Assembly: GCF_004307995.1 (NCBI RefSeq)
Contig: NZ_SIRE01000018.1
Coordinates: 156,975-220,974, forward strand
Direction of reading: 5' to 3'
Source of the DNA: Paenibacillus thalictri
Lineage (GTDB): Bacteria; Bacillota; Bacilli; Paenibacillales; NBRC-103111
DNA length: 64,000 nucleotides
The notes under the pieces were generated by a model. The model was not told the DNA's origin and ran no database searches. It saw only the letters and a list, made by a program, of their open reading frames with translations. Of this stretch, positions 1 through 8,907 are shown one piece after another; positions within the stretch are counted from its first letter, which is position 1; each line of letters opens with the position of its first letter. The position numbers and the translations under genes were made by a program.

Positions 1-1207
1 GCGTGAGGCCGAGCTTCACCTTACGGGCCCGCAGCTGCACCAGCATGTCGTGCAGCGGGATTTTGACCGGGCACGCTTCGTAACACGCCCCGCACAAGCT
101 GGACGCGTAAGCGAGCTGGCCCGCTTCCTTCATGTCCTGCTGCAGCAGCGGCGTCAGCACGGCGCCGATCGGGCCGCTGTATACGCTGCCGTACGTGTGC
201 CCGCCGATATGGCGGTACACCGGGCAGACGTTCAGGCATGCCGCGCAGCGAATGCAATGCAGCACTTCCTGGAACACCGGATCGCCGAGCTGCGCCGAAC
301 GTCCGTTGTCCAGCACAATCAGGTGCAGCTCATCCGGTCCGTCCAGCTCTCCCTCGCGCCGCGGTCCGGTAATCATCGACGTATATGTCGTCAGCTTCTG
401 TCCGGTCGCGCTGCGCGCCAGCATGTTCAGCACCACTTCCAGGTCGTCGTACGTCGGCACAAGCCGTTCCATGCCCATGATGACGACATGACATTTCGGG
501 ATGGTCGACACCATCCGGCCATTGCCTTCGTTGGACACCAGCGTAATCGCACCGGATTCGGCCACGCCGAAATTGCAGCCGGTCAGCCCGATATCGGCCT
601 CCAGGAAATAATTGCGCAGCTTCCGCTTGGCGTAGCCGGCAAGGATCTTTGTTTCCGGCTCAAACGTTTCGCCAGCTTCTTCGGAAAAAATATCGGCGAT
701 TTGCGCTTTGTTCTTATGAATCGCCGGGATAATCAGATGCGACGGCGTCTCCTTGGCCAACTGCAAAATGTATTCGCCAAGGTCGGTTTCGATCGCTTCA
801 ATGCCGTGCTCTTCCAAGTGATGATTGAGATGGATCTCCTCCGATACCATCGACTTGCCCTTAGCGACCAGTTTGGCCTTGCGCGCTTCGGCGATTTCCA
901 TAAACGTCTTGACCGCTTCATTCCCGCCGCTGCAAAAATAAACATGCCCGCCGGCCTTCTGCACATTGTCCGTAAACTGCGTCAAATAATAATCCAAATG
1001 GTTGATCGTATGCTCGCGTATGGCGCGGGCCCTCGTCCGCCAATCTTCCCAATTGCCGAAAGCGTCGGAGGCGGCCAGCTTGCCCGTCTTCAGCTTATCG
1101 GTCGTAAATGCGACCGCTTTGCGCAGAAATTCGTTCGCCAGCGCTTCCTCCGTCCGCCGTTTGAGCCCCGTGCCGATCAGTTCCTTCTCACTTGCCGCTT
1201 GTCTCAC
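1..1207 (-). CDS. lutB: LutB-like iron-sulfur subunit of lactate oxidation (3' end beyond window)
   Basis: Partial gene; about 402 codons are visible and the C-terminus lies left of the window. LutB works with LutA and LutC in oxidising L-lactate to pyruvate in the cytoplasm. The visible part carries the LUD domain and a ferredoxin-like region with the two cluster motifs CIRCAACLNVCP and CGACYEACPVK near its end, as expected for two [4Fe-4S] clusters. I chose the GTG at 1207 because GGAG lies about ten bases upstream; this start overlaps the last 20 bases of lutA, which suggests translational coupling. lutC would be expected just beyond the left edge. Family assignment rests on motif and order agreement with Bacillus lutABC. 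Confidence 0.9.
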   Translation of the reverse strand, partial: MRQAASEKELIGTGLKRRTEEALANEFLRKAVAFTTDKLKTGKLAASDAFGNWEDWRTRARAIREHTINHLDYYLTQFTDNVQKAGGHVYFCSGGNEAVKTFMEIAEARKAKLVAKGKSMVSEEIHLNHHLEEHGIEAIETDLGEYILQLAKETPSHLIIPAIHKNKAQIADIFSEEAGETFEPETKILAGYAKRKLRNYFLEADIGLTGCNFGVAESGAITLVSNEGNGRMVSTIPKCHVVIMGMERLVPTYDDLEVVLNMLARSATGQKLTTYTSMITGPRREGELDGPDELHLIVLDNGRSAQLGDPVFQEVLHCIRCAACLNVCPVYRHIGGHTYGSVYSGPIGAVLTPLLQQDMKEAGQLAYASSLCGACYEACPVKIPLHDMLVQLRARKVKLGLT

Positions 1208-1934
1208 CGCGTTTCACTCCTTCCTCCAACAGCTGCGCCAGATGCATGACGCGTACCGGTTGGTTTTCCTTGTTCAGGCGGCCGCCGATATTCATCAGGC
1301 AGCCCATATCCGTGCCGACAAGCACCTGCGCTCCCGTTGCGCAAACATTCATCGCCTTCTCGCAAACCATCGCTTCCGACATATCGGCCATTTTGACCGC
1401 AAATGTGCCCCCGAAACCGCAGCAATCTTCTTTTTTCGGCAAATCGATCATCTCAAGCCCCTTAACACGACTCAAAAGCTCCGTTGGCTCAGTTTTGACG
1501 CCAAGCAGCCGGGAAGCGTGACAGGAAGGGTGGTAAGTAACCTTCTCAGGAAATTCCGCCCCCAGATCGCGCACCCCCAGCACTTGCACCAAAAACTGCG
1601 AAAACTCGTACGTCTTGGCGATCAGCTTCTCCGCTTTCTCCTTCCACTCCGGCTCCTCCGCGAACAACATCGGATAGTAATGATGGACCATACCCGTGCA
1701 GGAACCGGATGGAGATACGACGTAATCGCTTGCATCAAATGCGCGGATCAAACCGCGGGCCACCTCTCTGGCCTCGTCATGGTAACCGCTGTTAAATGCG
1801 GGCTGGCCGCAGCATGTTTGCGTTTCGGGAAAGTCGACCTCGCAGCCGTAGCGGTGCAGCAGACGGGCAACGCTTTCACCCACCTCCGGATACAGCTGAT
1901 CGGCCAGACACGTGATAAATAAGGAAACTCGCAT
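1188..1934 (-). CDS. lutA: LutA-like lactate oxidation protein, cysteine-rich CCG domains
   Basis: A 248-residue protein with two cysteine-rich domains of the CCG type, the family of LutA and of heterodisulfide reductase/GlpC subunits. CCGQP lies near residue 42 and CCGFGG near 172, and both probably contribute iron-sulfur or electron-transfer functions in L-lactate oxidation. The ATG at 1934 has GAAAGAAGG upstream. The stop overlaps the GTG start of lutB. It is the first gene of the operon, with lutR upstream on the same strand and a palindromic candidate operator in between. Length fits the family (about 240 residues). Confidence 0.93.
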   Translation of the reverse strand: MRVSLFITCLADQLYPEVGESVARLLHRYGCEVDFPETQTCCGQPAFNSGYHDEAREVARGLIRAFDASDYVVSPSGSCTGMVHHYYPMLFAEEPEWKEKAEKLIAKTYEFSQFLVQVLGVRDLGAEFPEKVTYHPSCHASRLLGVKTEPTELLSRVKGLEMIDLPKKEDCCGFGGTFAVKMADMSEAMVCEKAMNVCATGAQVLVGTDMGCLMNIGGRLNKENQPVRVMHLAQLLEEGVKRGETSGK

Positions 1935-1978
1935 CGTACAACCTTCTTTCGGAAAATAAAAATCAAGATCACCTATAT

Positions 1979-1999
1979 GGTTATCAGGTTATCAGATAA
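1979..1999. promoter_or_regulatory. Candidate LutR operator upstream of lutA
   Basis: An 8-base direct repeat GGTTATCA occurs twice in a row (1979-1986, 1987-1994) and overlaps the perfect 11-base palindrome TTATC-A-GATAA (1989-1999). It sits about 45-65 bases upstream of the lutA start, where a repressor of lutAB would bind. FadR-type GntR proteins usually bind short palindromes. That LutR is the binder is inference from position. Confidence 0.45.
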
Positions 2000-2056
2000 G
2001 TTAACAAAAGAAAAGAGGGAACTTCATCAGCGCCGTAAAAACGCGTTCCCCCGAGC

Positions 2057-2770
2057 TTATTTTTTCAAAAATTTCAGCAGCACCTGCTCGACGTGGAACA
2101 AATGCTTGCGCATCGCTTCCTGCGCTCCGTCCGCGTTCTGCCTGAGCACAGCCTCATAAATATCGCGATGCTCGCTCCACAGCTGGGTGGAGACGGTTTT
2201 GCTGGCGTACATCTGCAGTCTCCTTGTTTCCCGGATCGCCGTCTGCATCTGGTTTGAGATCGTATCGACCAGCCGCAGCATGATCGAATTGTGCGCCGCC
2301 CGCGCGAGCGCCAAATGAAACTGCAAATCCGAGCGCTCTCCCTCCTCCTCGTCGCCAAGATGGTCGCTCATCCGCCGGATAATCCGCTCGAGTTCGGCAA
2401 TGTCCTCGTCCGTCCTTTTCTCCGCGGCCAGCCCCGCAATGGATATTTCCAGCGCTTTGCGCGCTTCGATCAGCTCGATTACCGTCTCGCGGTTCATCAG
2501 CAGCGATTGAAAACCCGGCAGCTCGACATCGTCCGGCTCAATACGCCGCACGTAGCTGCCTTCGCCTTGGCGGATTTCGACAAGCCCTTTTGCTTTCAAC
2601 GCGCTTAGCGCCTCGCGCACGGTGGACCGGCCGACCTGAAACTTCTCCGAAAGCTCTTTGCCTGAAGGCAGCTTGTCTCCCGGCTTCAGCGTACCGCCGA
2701 CAATGAGCTGCTCCATCTGATCGGATATGACTTCATATATTTTACGTGTCGATATTTTGCTGAGTTCCAT
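2057..2770 (-). CDS. lutR: FadR-subfamily GntR regulator, LutR-like
   Basis: A 237-residue regulator with an N-terminal winged helix (about residues 8-75; PGDKLPSGKELSEKF and the recognition-helix signature GRSTVREAL) followed by an all-helical FCD ligand domain (about 95-230, metal-type H and D residues such as DLQFHLALA). In Bacillus the homologue represses lutABC and responds to lactate. It lies directly upstream of lutA on the same strand, separated by 122 bases holding a palindromic candidate operator. The ATG at 2770 has only a weak, distant GAGG as ribosome site. The specific LutR name rests on context. Confidence 0.85.
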   Translation of the reverse strand: MELSKISTRKIYEVISDQMEQLIVGGTLKPGDKLPSGKELSEKFQVGRSTVREALSALKAKGLVEIRQGEGSYVRRIEPDDVELPGFQSLLMNRETVIELIEARKALEISIAGLAAEKRTDEDIAELERIIRRMSDHLGDEEEGERSDLQFHLALARAAHNSIMLRLVDTISNQMQTAIRETRRLQMYASKTVSTQLWSEHRDIYEAVLRQNADGAQEAMRKHLFHVEQVLLKFLKK

Positions 2771-3024
2771 ATAATCCGGCCAGCCTCGCTTTCGTCATAC
2801 TGCTTATTTGCTTTTATTATACGGCGGCCTACCTCAATTCGCCAAATCGGCAATAACAAAAAGGAACATTGCCACTGAAGCAAGGTGGCAGGCAAGAGGC
2901 TCCAAGCAAAAGTGACGTTTACAAAAAATAAATCGAAACATGATGTTCTGCTAATATAAATGAACTATGATCAAGATGTAATCTCTTTGTTCCATATTTT
3001 ACTATTTTAGGGAGAGTGCGTAAC

Positions 3025-3864
3025 GTGAAGCTTATAGTAATGGGAGACTTGCATTATCACGAAGTTGATGGAACGGTACCAGAATGGCAAGAGATGCGTA
3101 ATGATTTCTATCAAACATTTATAGCTCGATTTTTTGAATTTGAAGCGGATGCCTACATTTCATTAGGGGATTTAACGAATTATGGGTATTCCTCGGAGCT
3201 GCAGGAAGTTTACGGGATGATTCGGCAATACGGCAAACCTTTTTATCATGCATTGGGAAATCACGATCTGTATGCTCAAAGCAGAAGGGAGGTTCTCGCC
3301 ATAACCGAGCAAGCTCGCTATCATGCTGTAACAACGGAGCAGGCGGTGCTTGTATTTATAGATACGGCCAAAGAGATGGATTTCGAGGATTGGGGAGGCT
3401 GGGTTGACGAAGAGCAATTGCAATGGCTGGAAGGCGTTGTAAAGACATCGGGCACAAAACCGCTCTTGGTATTTGCTCATCATCCCGTGCACAAAACGAC
3501 CGCACATTCGGACAGACCTAAGGGCTCCATACATCCCGATATCGATATGTGGAAAATCTTGAACATGAAGCAAGGAACCGGGATATATTTTAACGGTCAT
3601 ACTCATATCGATTCCATTGTAAAGCAGAACAACTGGACCTTCGTTCAGCTGTCTGCCTGCCTTGACCAGACTAGCTTGCGAATCGTGGAGATTGACCAGG
3701 ATGAGATTTCTATTTCTCCTGTCGACATAACGGATAGGATTCTCATAGAGAGCGTAGAAACTTTGTACAACAATATGAAACACTTTAAACATAGTCCACA
3801 TGCACGTGGAGAAGAATCGGATCGGGGATGTGTTGTCCCCTTACTGTCGGCAGCGGAACGTTAA
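3025..3864 (+). CDS. Calcineurin-like metallophosphoesterase, GpdQ-like class III type
   Basis: Two-metal phosphoesterase with all expected blocks: GDLHYH (D8, H10), GDLTN (D49), GNHD (N79), HHP and GHTH. The D8/H10, D49 and N79 spacing matches class III cyclic-nucleotide phosphodiesterase/GpdQ glycerophosphodiesterase. I prefer the GTG at 3025 over an in-frame GTG at 3016, because the ribosome site GGGAG (3011-3014) abuts 3016 but is ten bases from 3025, giving 279 residues. No signal peptide, so cytosolic. It is followed by glpP and a Ugp-type transporter, which makes glycerophosphodiesters or related phosphoesters the likely substrate. That substrate is inference. Confidence 0.85.
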   Translation: MKLIVMGDLHYHEVDGTVPEWQEMRNDFYQTFIARFFEFEADAYISLGDLTNYGYSSELQEVYGMIRQYGKPFYHALGNHDLYAQSRREVLAITEQARYHAVTTEQAVLVFIDTAKEMDFEDWGGWVDEEQLQWLEGVVKTSGTKPLLVFAHHPVHKTTAHSDRPKGSIHPDIDMWKILNMKQGTGIYFNGHTHIDSIVKQNNWTFVQLSACLDQTSLRIVEIDQDEISISPVDITDRILIESVETLYNNMKHFKHSPHARGEESDRGCVVPLLSAAER

Positions 3865-3892
3865 TAATCTGAATTAACAGGAGCGTTAGCAA

Positions 3893-4507
3893 ATGAAGAG
3901 GCATAGGGGCGATGAAGGCAAACGATTATTAGACAAATTACATACACACCGGATGGTGGCTTCCATCAAAGAGCCGAAGCAGATTGAAATTGCTTTATCA
4001 CTCAAAAACCAGCTATCCGGCGTCTTTCTGCTAACTGGACATATTGGGGTCATTAAGGGCTATGTAGATTTGTTTAATCATCATGACATGCCGGTGTTCC
4101 TGCACTTGGAGAAGATCGGCGGTGTAAGCACTGACTCTTATGGTCTTGATTATTTGGCTAAAGCTATTAAACCAACCGGGATTGTCACCACGAAAATAAA
4201 TGTTGTTAAAACAGCGAAAAAATTAGGATTAGTAACAATTCAACGGTTCTTTCTTATGGATACCGATGGACTGGACAACATATGCAAAAGCCTTTGCCAA
4301 ATTGAGCCCGACATTGTAGAAGTAATGCCGGCCCGTATTCCGGAAATGATTGGGGAAATTAAGAAGTTCACAGCTCTTCCAATTATAACCGGTGGCTTGT
4401 TGAGTGAACGAAACCACATAAAGGAATGTCTTAGTGCTGGCGCAACTGCGGTATCTTCATCCAAATCCGAGCTGTGGCGTGATCCCTATGCTCATAAATT
4501 TGCATAA
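3893..4507 (+). CDS. glpP: GlpP-family glycerol-3-phosphate-responsive antiterminator
   Basis: A 204-residue TIM-barrel-like protein with GlpP hallmarks: VASIKEP, VFLLTGHIG, TIQRFFL, DIVEVMPA, PIITGGL and AVSSSKSELW. In Bacillus GlpP binds glycerol-3-phosphate and prevents termination in leaders of glp genes. AGGAG lies nine bases before the ATG. Here the gene is followed directly by a promoter-like TATAAT and a strong intrinsic terminator in front of a Ugp-like transporter operon, which fits local control of that operon. It is 28 bases downstream of the metallophosphoesterase gene. Confidence 0.9.
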   Translation: MKRHRGDEGKRLLDKLHTHRMVASIKEPKQIEIALSLKNQLSGVFLLTGHIGVIKGYVDLFNHHDMPVFLHLEKIGGVSTDSYGLDYLAKAIKPTGIVTTKINVVKTAKKLGLVTIQRFFLMDTDGLDNICKSLCQIEPDIVEVMPARIPEMIGEIKKFTALPIITGGLLSERNHIKECLSAGATAVSSSKSELWRDPYAHKFA

Positions 4508-4551
4508 TTCTTACAATGGAATAACACACAGTTAATAATCAGCGGTTAGGA

Positions 4552-4557
4552 TATAAT
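4552..4557 (+). promoter_or_regulatory. Promoter -10 element of the Ugp-like operon
   Basis: A perfect TATAAT lies between glpP and the leader terminator. No convincing -35 is visible at 16-18 bases upstream (the best is a weak cAGTTA), so an activator or weak basal promoter is possible. Transcription from here would give a leader of about 115 bases containing the hairpin at 4593-4647. Confidence 0.5.
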
Positions 4558-4592
4558 TATGAAAAGTAAATAGCCTTAGGTTGGAGTGAAGG

Positions 4593-4647
4593 AGAAGCCT
4601 TATGAGCTGCTGGCGTAAAGCCAGTGGCTGTAAGGCTTCTTTGTTTT
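4593..4647 (+). terminator. Leader terminator, likely GlpP antitermination target
   Basis: A perfect 10-base stem AGAAGCCTTA (4593-4602) / TAAGGCTTCT (4631-4640) encloses a second stem CTGGC/GCCAG and is followed by TTTGTTTT. It lies in the untranslated leader of the SBP gene, with glpP immediately upstream. In Bacillus glpD, GlpP with glycerol-3-phosphate overcomes a leader terminator; the same arrangement is inferred here. Confidence 0.75.
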
Positions 4648-4680
4648 GCAAATCCATATTAAAAATCAGGAGGGTTTCAA

Positions 4681-5979
4681 ATGTTAAAGAGAAAAAGTAT
4701 ATCCATTCTTTCGTTAAGTGCGGTTATGATGCTGTCGGCATGCGGTTCTGAAGCCACAAGCGGCAAGGCCAGTAATTCAGCTTCGTCAGGTGAAAAAATC
4801 GTCATAAAGTATTGGACAGCCAATGGCGGGAAAATTGAAGAAGCTAAACAAAACCTCGTGAAAAAATTTAACGAATCGCAAAACCGCATCGAAGTGCAAG
4901 AAGCGAATCAAGGAAGCTACGACGAGCTTCATGCGAAAGTGCAAGCCGCATTTGCTGCCGGTAACGCGCCTGCAGTAAGTGACCTTGAAATCTCATCCAC
5001 CGGGGCGTTTTCCCGTTCTGGCATGCTGGTAGATCTGACACCTCTTGCCGCAAGAGATGAGGCGCAAGTCAATATTAAGGATTTTAACCCGGGTCTTATG
5101 GGAAATGCTTATGTGGATGGTAAGCTTTACGGTCTTCCTTTTATGCGCAGCACCCCGATTTTATACAAAAATGTCACGATGTTAAAAGACGCTGGCCTCG
5201 ACCCTTCCGGTCCCAAAAGCTGGGCGGAATTTGAACAGTATGGCCGTGTGTTGAAGTCGAAGGGCAAGACACCGATGACGCTGCCGGTAGATATTTGGAA
5301 TTACGAGGCGCTGGTAGCTCAAACCGGAGGGAAAGTACTGAGCGATGATCGGAAGAAAGCTTTATTTAACTCTCCTGAAGGGGTTGCGCCTGTAGAATAT
5401 TGGAAGAAAATGTCTAATGATGGCTTGATCAAGTTTGCAGTGGGGAATACAGCGGGCGCTGACGCAGGCAAGGATTGGGACAACCAAATCTCTGCTTTTA
5501 AGTTCGGATCTACTGCGGGTGTTGCTGCGGCCATTGAAATTGCGAAAGGAAACAAATTTGAAGTGGCTACCGATTTTATGCCTGCTAATAAATCCTATGG
5601 TGTTCCAACTGGCGGGTGCCACCTGATCATAACGTCGAAGGTAAGCGAGAAAGAAAAAGAGGCGGCTTGGGAATTTATTAAGTGGATGACATCCAAGGAA
5701 AATACAATTTATCAGCATAAGTATGTTGGATACCTGCCAAATCGTCTCTCTGCTTTACAAAGCGACGAGTTGCAAAGTTACTACAAAGAAAATCCGCAAT
5801 ACAAGGTAGCTTCGGATCAATTAAAGTATGCCGTAGCTCGTCCGGACGCAACAGCATACCCGGAAGTTGCGAAAGTCATGCAAGATGCGATTACCAAAGC
5901 GATCATTGACCCGAATGTAAAGCCGCAGGACGCCATGAACGAGGCCGCGGAAAAAGCAAATAAACTGTTAAGCAAGTAA
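4681..5979 (+). CDS. Extracellular solute-binding lipoprotein, UgpB-like (CUT1)
   Basis: A 432-residue substrate-binding protein of family 1. The signal peptide ends in the lipobox LSAC with Cys21, so it is a membrane-anchored lipoprotein. It shows the typical SBP_bac_1 pattern (VDGKLYGLPF, ILYKN, WEFIKWM near residue 335). AGGAGG is placed well before the ATG. It is the first gene of a four-gene transporter operon under the GlpP-type leader, which suggests glycerol-3-phosphate or glycerophosphodiester as ligand, as for UgpB. General sugar binding cannot be excluded from sequence alone. Confidence 0.88.
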   Translation: MLKRKSISILSLSAVMMLSACGSEATSGKASNSASSGEKIVIKYWTANGGKIEEAKQNLVKKFNESQNRIEVQEANQGSYDELHAKVQAAFAAGNAPAVSDLEISSTGAFSRSGMLVDLTPLAARDEAQVNIKDFNPGLMGNAYVDGKLYGLPFMRSTPILYKNVTMLKDAGLDPSGPKSWAEFEQYGRVLKSKGKTPMTLPVDIWNYEALVAQTGGKVLSDDRKKALFNSPEGVAPVEYWKKMSNDGLIKFAVGNTAGADAGKDWDNQISAFKFGSTAGVAAAIEIAKGNKFEVATDFMPANKSYGVPTGGCHLIITSKVSEKEKEAAWEFIKWMTSKENTIYQHKYVGYLPNRLSALQSDELQSYYKENPQYKVASDQLKYAVARPDATAYPEVAKVMQDAITKAIIDPNVKPQDAMNEAAEKANKLLSK

Positions 5980-6009
5980 GTTCATTTTCAAGCGAGAGGA
6001 GGAGTTCGT

Positions 6010-7089
6010 GTGGCGGAAATCATATTGCGAAATATCTCCAAAATGTATAAAGACGAAACGGTAATTAGCGATTTAAACCTTACGATTAAAGACGGATCGT
6101 TTACGGTTCTCGTAGGTCCTTCCGGCTGCGGCAAGTCAACGACCTTGCGGATGATTGCAGGTCTTGAGAAAGAAAGCGGCGGTGAAATATGGATTGGCGA
6201 CAAGCGCGTGAACAATACTCAGCCCGGACTTCGGGACGTGGCGATGGTTTTCCAGAATTACGCGCTTTATCCGACGATGACCGTTCGAGAGAATATTGAG
6301 TTCGGACTAAAAAACAGAAAGGTTCCCAAGCAAGAACGGGAAACCTTGATCCGTGATATATGTGAAATTGTTGCTCTAACGCCATATCTGGATAAGAAAC
6401 CTCAAAACCTGTCCGGAGGGCAGCGTCAGAGGGTTGCACTTGCCAGAGCGATGGTCAAGAAACCCCAGGTATTTATCCTTGATGAACCGCTCTCCAATTT
6501 GGACGCAAAGCTGCGCGGTCAAATGAGAACGGAATTGATTCAGCTTCATCAGAGGCTCAGAACGACCTTTGTCTATGTAACCCACGATCAAGTGGAAGCC
6601 ATGTCGATGGGGGATGAAATTGTTGTGATGAACAAAGGGGTCATTCAACAAGTCGATTCACCTATGAAGCTCTATAACGATCCGAATAATTTGTTTGCCG
6701 CCCAATTTATCGGTACACCGGCCATGAACATCCTTAGCTTCGGCGATGTTCATGGCTTGAAGGTAGAGACGAGGGCCAGGATCGGTTACGTCGGATTTCG
6801 AGCTGAGCAAGTGCCGATGGGCACGGAGCATCATATGGAAGGATTGGAAATAGAAGGGGAAATCGTCACCCGAGAGAGCTTGGGCGCGGAAAATATTTAT
6901 CAGATCAAGTCGGCCGCGGGTACATTTTTTGCGAAAACGTTCATTTCACCTTTGGAGACGGCAGTTCGTATCAAGGTCGTCATTCCATATAACGTTCTTT
7001 ATTATTTCGATCCGGAAGGCCAAAGAATACGCGGGCTGGATATGCCGCAGACGAAGAGCCTTGCGGTTGCCGGCGGAGCAATACGATGA
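6010..7089 (+). CDS. ugpC: ABC transporter ATPase, UgpC/MsmK type
   Basis: A 359-residue ATPase with Walker A GPSGCGKST (about residues 36-44), Q-loop VFQNYALYP, signature LSGGQRQRVA, Walker B VFILDEP, D-loop SNLDAKLR and H-loop VTHDQ, followed by a C-terminal OB-like (TOBE) region. This architecture belongs to CUT1 ATPases such as UgpC, MsmK and MalK. The GTG start at 6010 is supported by AGGAGGAG upstream. Its stop overlaps the next ATG by four bases. It is the only CUT1 ATPase in the window and may also energise the other three CUT1 permease pairs; that sharing is inference. Confidence 0.93.
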   Translation: MAEIILRNISKMYKDETVISDLNLTIKDGSFTVLVGPSGCGKSTTLRMIAGLEKESGGEIWIGDKRVNNTQPGLRDVAMVFQNYALYPTMTVRENIEFGLKNRKVPKQERETLIRDICEIVALTPYLDKKPQNLSGGQRQRVALARAMVKKPQVFILDEPLSNLDAKLRGQMRTELIQLHQRLRTTFVYVTHDQVEAMSMGDEIVVMNKGVIQQVDSPMKLYNDPNNLFAAQFIGTPAMNILSFGDVHGLKVETRARIGYVGFRAEQVPMGTEHHMEGLEIEGEIVTRESLGAENIYQIKSAAGTFFAKTFISPLETAVRIKVVIPYNVLYYFDPEGQRIRGLDMPQTKSLAVAGGAIR

Positions 7090-7958
7090 CGATGTGGGAA
7101 AAGCTGCGTCCTTATGCAATGGTTGCCCCGGCCATCACGGTTTTCTCGGTATTTTTTATATATCCGATCATGTATATGATCTATTTAAGCATGTACGATT
7201 GGAATTTTATTAGTCCAACCAAAACATTCGTCGGCTTGGAAAACTTTATTGACCTCTTGAAAGAGAAAGAATTTATTCAGGTCATAGCAAATTCCACCAT
7301 TTATACGATTTTAACGGTTACGTTTATCATTGTTTTCTCTTTGTTATTAGCCCTCTGGCTGAACAGAACCGGAGCACTGTACAGCTTTGTTCAAGGCGCG
7401 ATCTTCAGTCCGCATATCATTGCCTTGGTATCCATCGCCATGATCTGGGGTTGGTTAATGGATCCGGAGTATGGTTTATTAAACTGGATTATCGGTTTGT
7501 TTGGCTTTGGGAAGCTGGCATGGCTTTCCTCTCAGAGCACGGCGCTCATCTCGCTTGTTATTGTTGCCGTGTGGAAAGGGCTTGGTTATAACACGTTAGT
7601 GTTTATCGCCGGACTGCAAAGCATTCCGAAGGATATATACGAAGCCGCTTCTTTGGACCGCTCAAATCCTTGGACTACCTTCTATAGGCTGGTTCTCCCG
7701 ATGTTGTCGCCGACCCTATTTTTTCTGATTATTATCAATATGATCGGATCGTTTCAAGTGTTTGAGACGATCGCAATCATGACTCAGGGCGGGCCGGTCA
7801 ACGCCACGAATACATTGGTTTTTTATATTTATGAGTATGGGTTCCGGTTCTTTAAAATCGGCTACGCCTCTGCCGCAGGGGTGGTCCTGCTTGTCATTGT
7901 CGGGGGCTTAACGATCATTTACTTCAAGCTGATGTCAAAACGCGTCCATTATCAGTAA
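7086..7958 (+). CDS. CUT1 ABC transporter permease, UgpA-like
   Basis: A 290-residue MalF-family inner-membrane permease with six predicted membrane segments. The cytoplasmic EAA loop for ATPase contact is IYEAASLDRSNPWTTFYRLVLP (shown in part; about residues 190-210). The ATGA overlap with the ATPase gene indicates translational coupling; a second in-frame ATG lies at 7092. It forms the heterodimer with the next permease and probably imports glycerol-3-phosphate or a glycerophosphodiester, judged from the GlpP context. Confidence 0.92.
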   Translation: MTMWEKLRPYAMVAPAITVFSVFFIYPIMYMIYLSMYDWNFISPTKTFVGLENFIDLLKEKEFIQVIANSTIYTILTVTFIIVFSLLLALWLNRTGALYSFVQGAIFSPHIIALVSIAMIWGWLMDPEYGLLNWIIGLFGFGKLAWLSSQSTALISLVIVAVWKGLGYNTLVFIAGLQSIPKDIYEAASLDRSNPWTTFYRLVLPMLSPTLFFLIIINMIGSFQVFETIAIMTQGGPVNATNTLVFYIYEYGFRFFKIGYASAAGVVLLVIVGGLTIIYFKLMSKRVHYQ

Positions 7959-7985
7959 GAAAAACTTCTGATCGGAGTGGGTCCA

Positions 7986-8885
7986 TTGAAAAGTGCGGAG
8001 CGCACGCTGGATATTCAGCGCACATTAATTCATGTAGACAACAAAGAAGAAATGGCTGTGAAGATGATCAAAATCGCAGTTCGCGTAGTCAATTTAATTG
8101 GCTTGCTGCTGCTCGTGCTCATCTTTGCCATGCCATTTGCCTGGATGCTCTCTACTTCTTTAAAAACACTGCCGGAAACGATGATTTTCCCTCCCAATTG
8201 GATTCCAAAGCATTTTGAATGGAGCAATTTTGCCAAGGCGTGGGTTTCAGGGCCGTTTTTGCATTATATCATGAATAGTTTAACGGTTTCAGCAGGTATC
8301 CTCGTCCTGCAGATGCTGACCATCATCCCGGCGGCTTATGCATTTGCGCGGTACCGATTCAAGGGGTCCGGCTTTTTATTTGGGATGGTTATGATCACGC
8401 TAATGATTCCGGCTCAGCTGATCTTTCTGCCTGTTTATTTGCAACTGAGTGTATGGAAGCTGCTTAATACGCACCTTGCCCTTATCCTTCCGTTTGCATC
8501 CAGCGCTTTTGGCATATTCCTCTTGAGGCAATCGTTTAAACAAGTGCAGGAGGAGCTGCTCGAAGCGGCGAGACTGGATAGCGCTAAAGAATGGCAGATC
8601 ATCCTGAGAATCATGGTGCCATTGGCCAAACCGGTGCTGGCGACCTTTGCCCTGTTCAGCTTTATTGCTCATTGGAATGATTATTTCTGGCCGCTCGTCA
8701 TGACGACAGATGAAACTGCACGTACCTTGCCTTTGGGGATTGCGAAGATTCGGCAGGAAGCAGGAATAGCGAACTGGAACGTACTTATGGCCGGGAATAT
8801 GATCCTGGTAACGCCGATTCTGATCGCATTTTTCTTTGCACAACGGCAAATCATCCGCGCATTTGTATACACAGGAGTGAAATAA
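7986..8885 (+). CDS. CUT1 ABC transporter permease, UgpE-like
   Basis: MalG-family permease with six membrane segments and an EAA loop (ELLEAARLDSAKEW). A GTG at 7977 would extend the protein by three residues, but GGAG (7974-7977) overlaps it. The TTG at 7986 has that site eight bases upstream, so I prefer it (299 residues). The N-terminus has an unusual 25-residue hydrophilic extension before the first helix. It is the last intact gene of the Ugp-like operon; the stop is followed by a remnant of a glycerophosphodiester phosphodiesterase. Confidence 0.88.
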   Translation: MKSAERTLDIQRTLIHVDNKEEMAVKMIKIAVRVVNLIGLLLLVLIFAMPFAWMLSTSLKTLPETMIFPPNWIPKHFEWSNFAKAWVSGPFLHYIMNSLTVSAGILVLQMLTIIPAAYAFARYRFKGSGFLFGMVMITLMIPAQLIFLPVYLQLSVWKLLNTHLALILPFASSAFGIFLLRQSFKQVQEELLEAARLDSAKEWQIILRIMVPLAKPVLATFALFSFIAHWNDYFWPLVMTTDETARTLPLGIAKIRQEAGIANWNVLMAGNMILVTPILIAFFFAQRQIIRAFVYTGVK

Positions 8886-8907
8886 GCAGTGAAGGGGAGA
8901 CAATCGA

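Noticed and set aside
50..1249. Long open frame on the plus strand opposite lutB
   Set aside because: It is antisense to a convincing LutB with Fe-S motifs, has no homology-like blocks and reflects the GC-rich third positions of the real gene.
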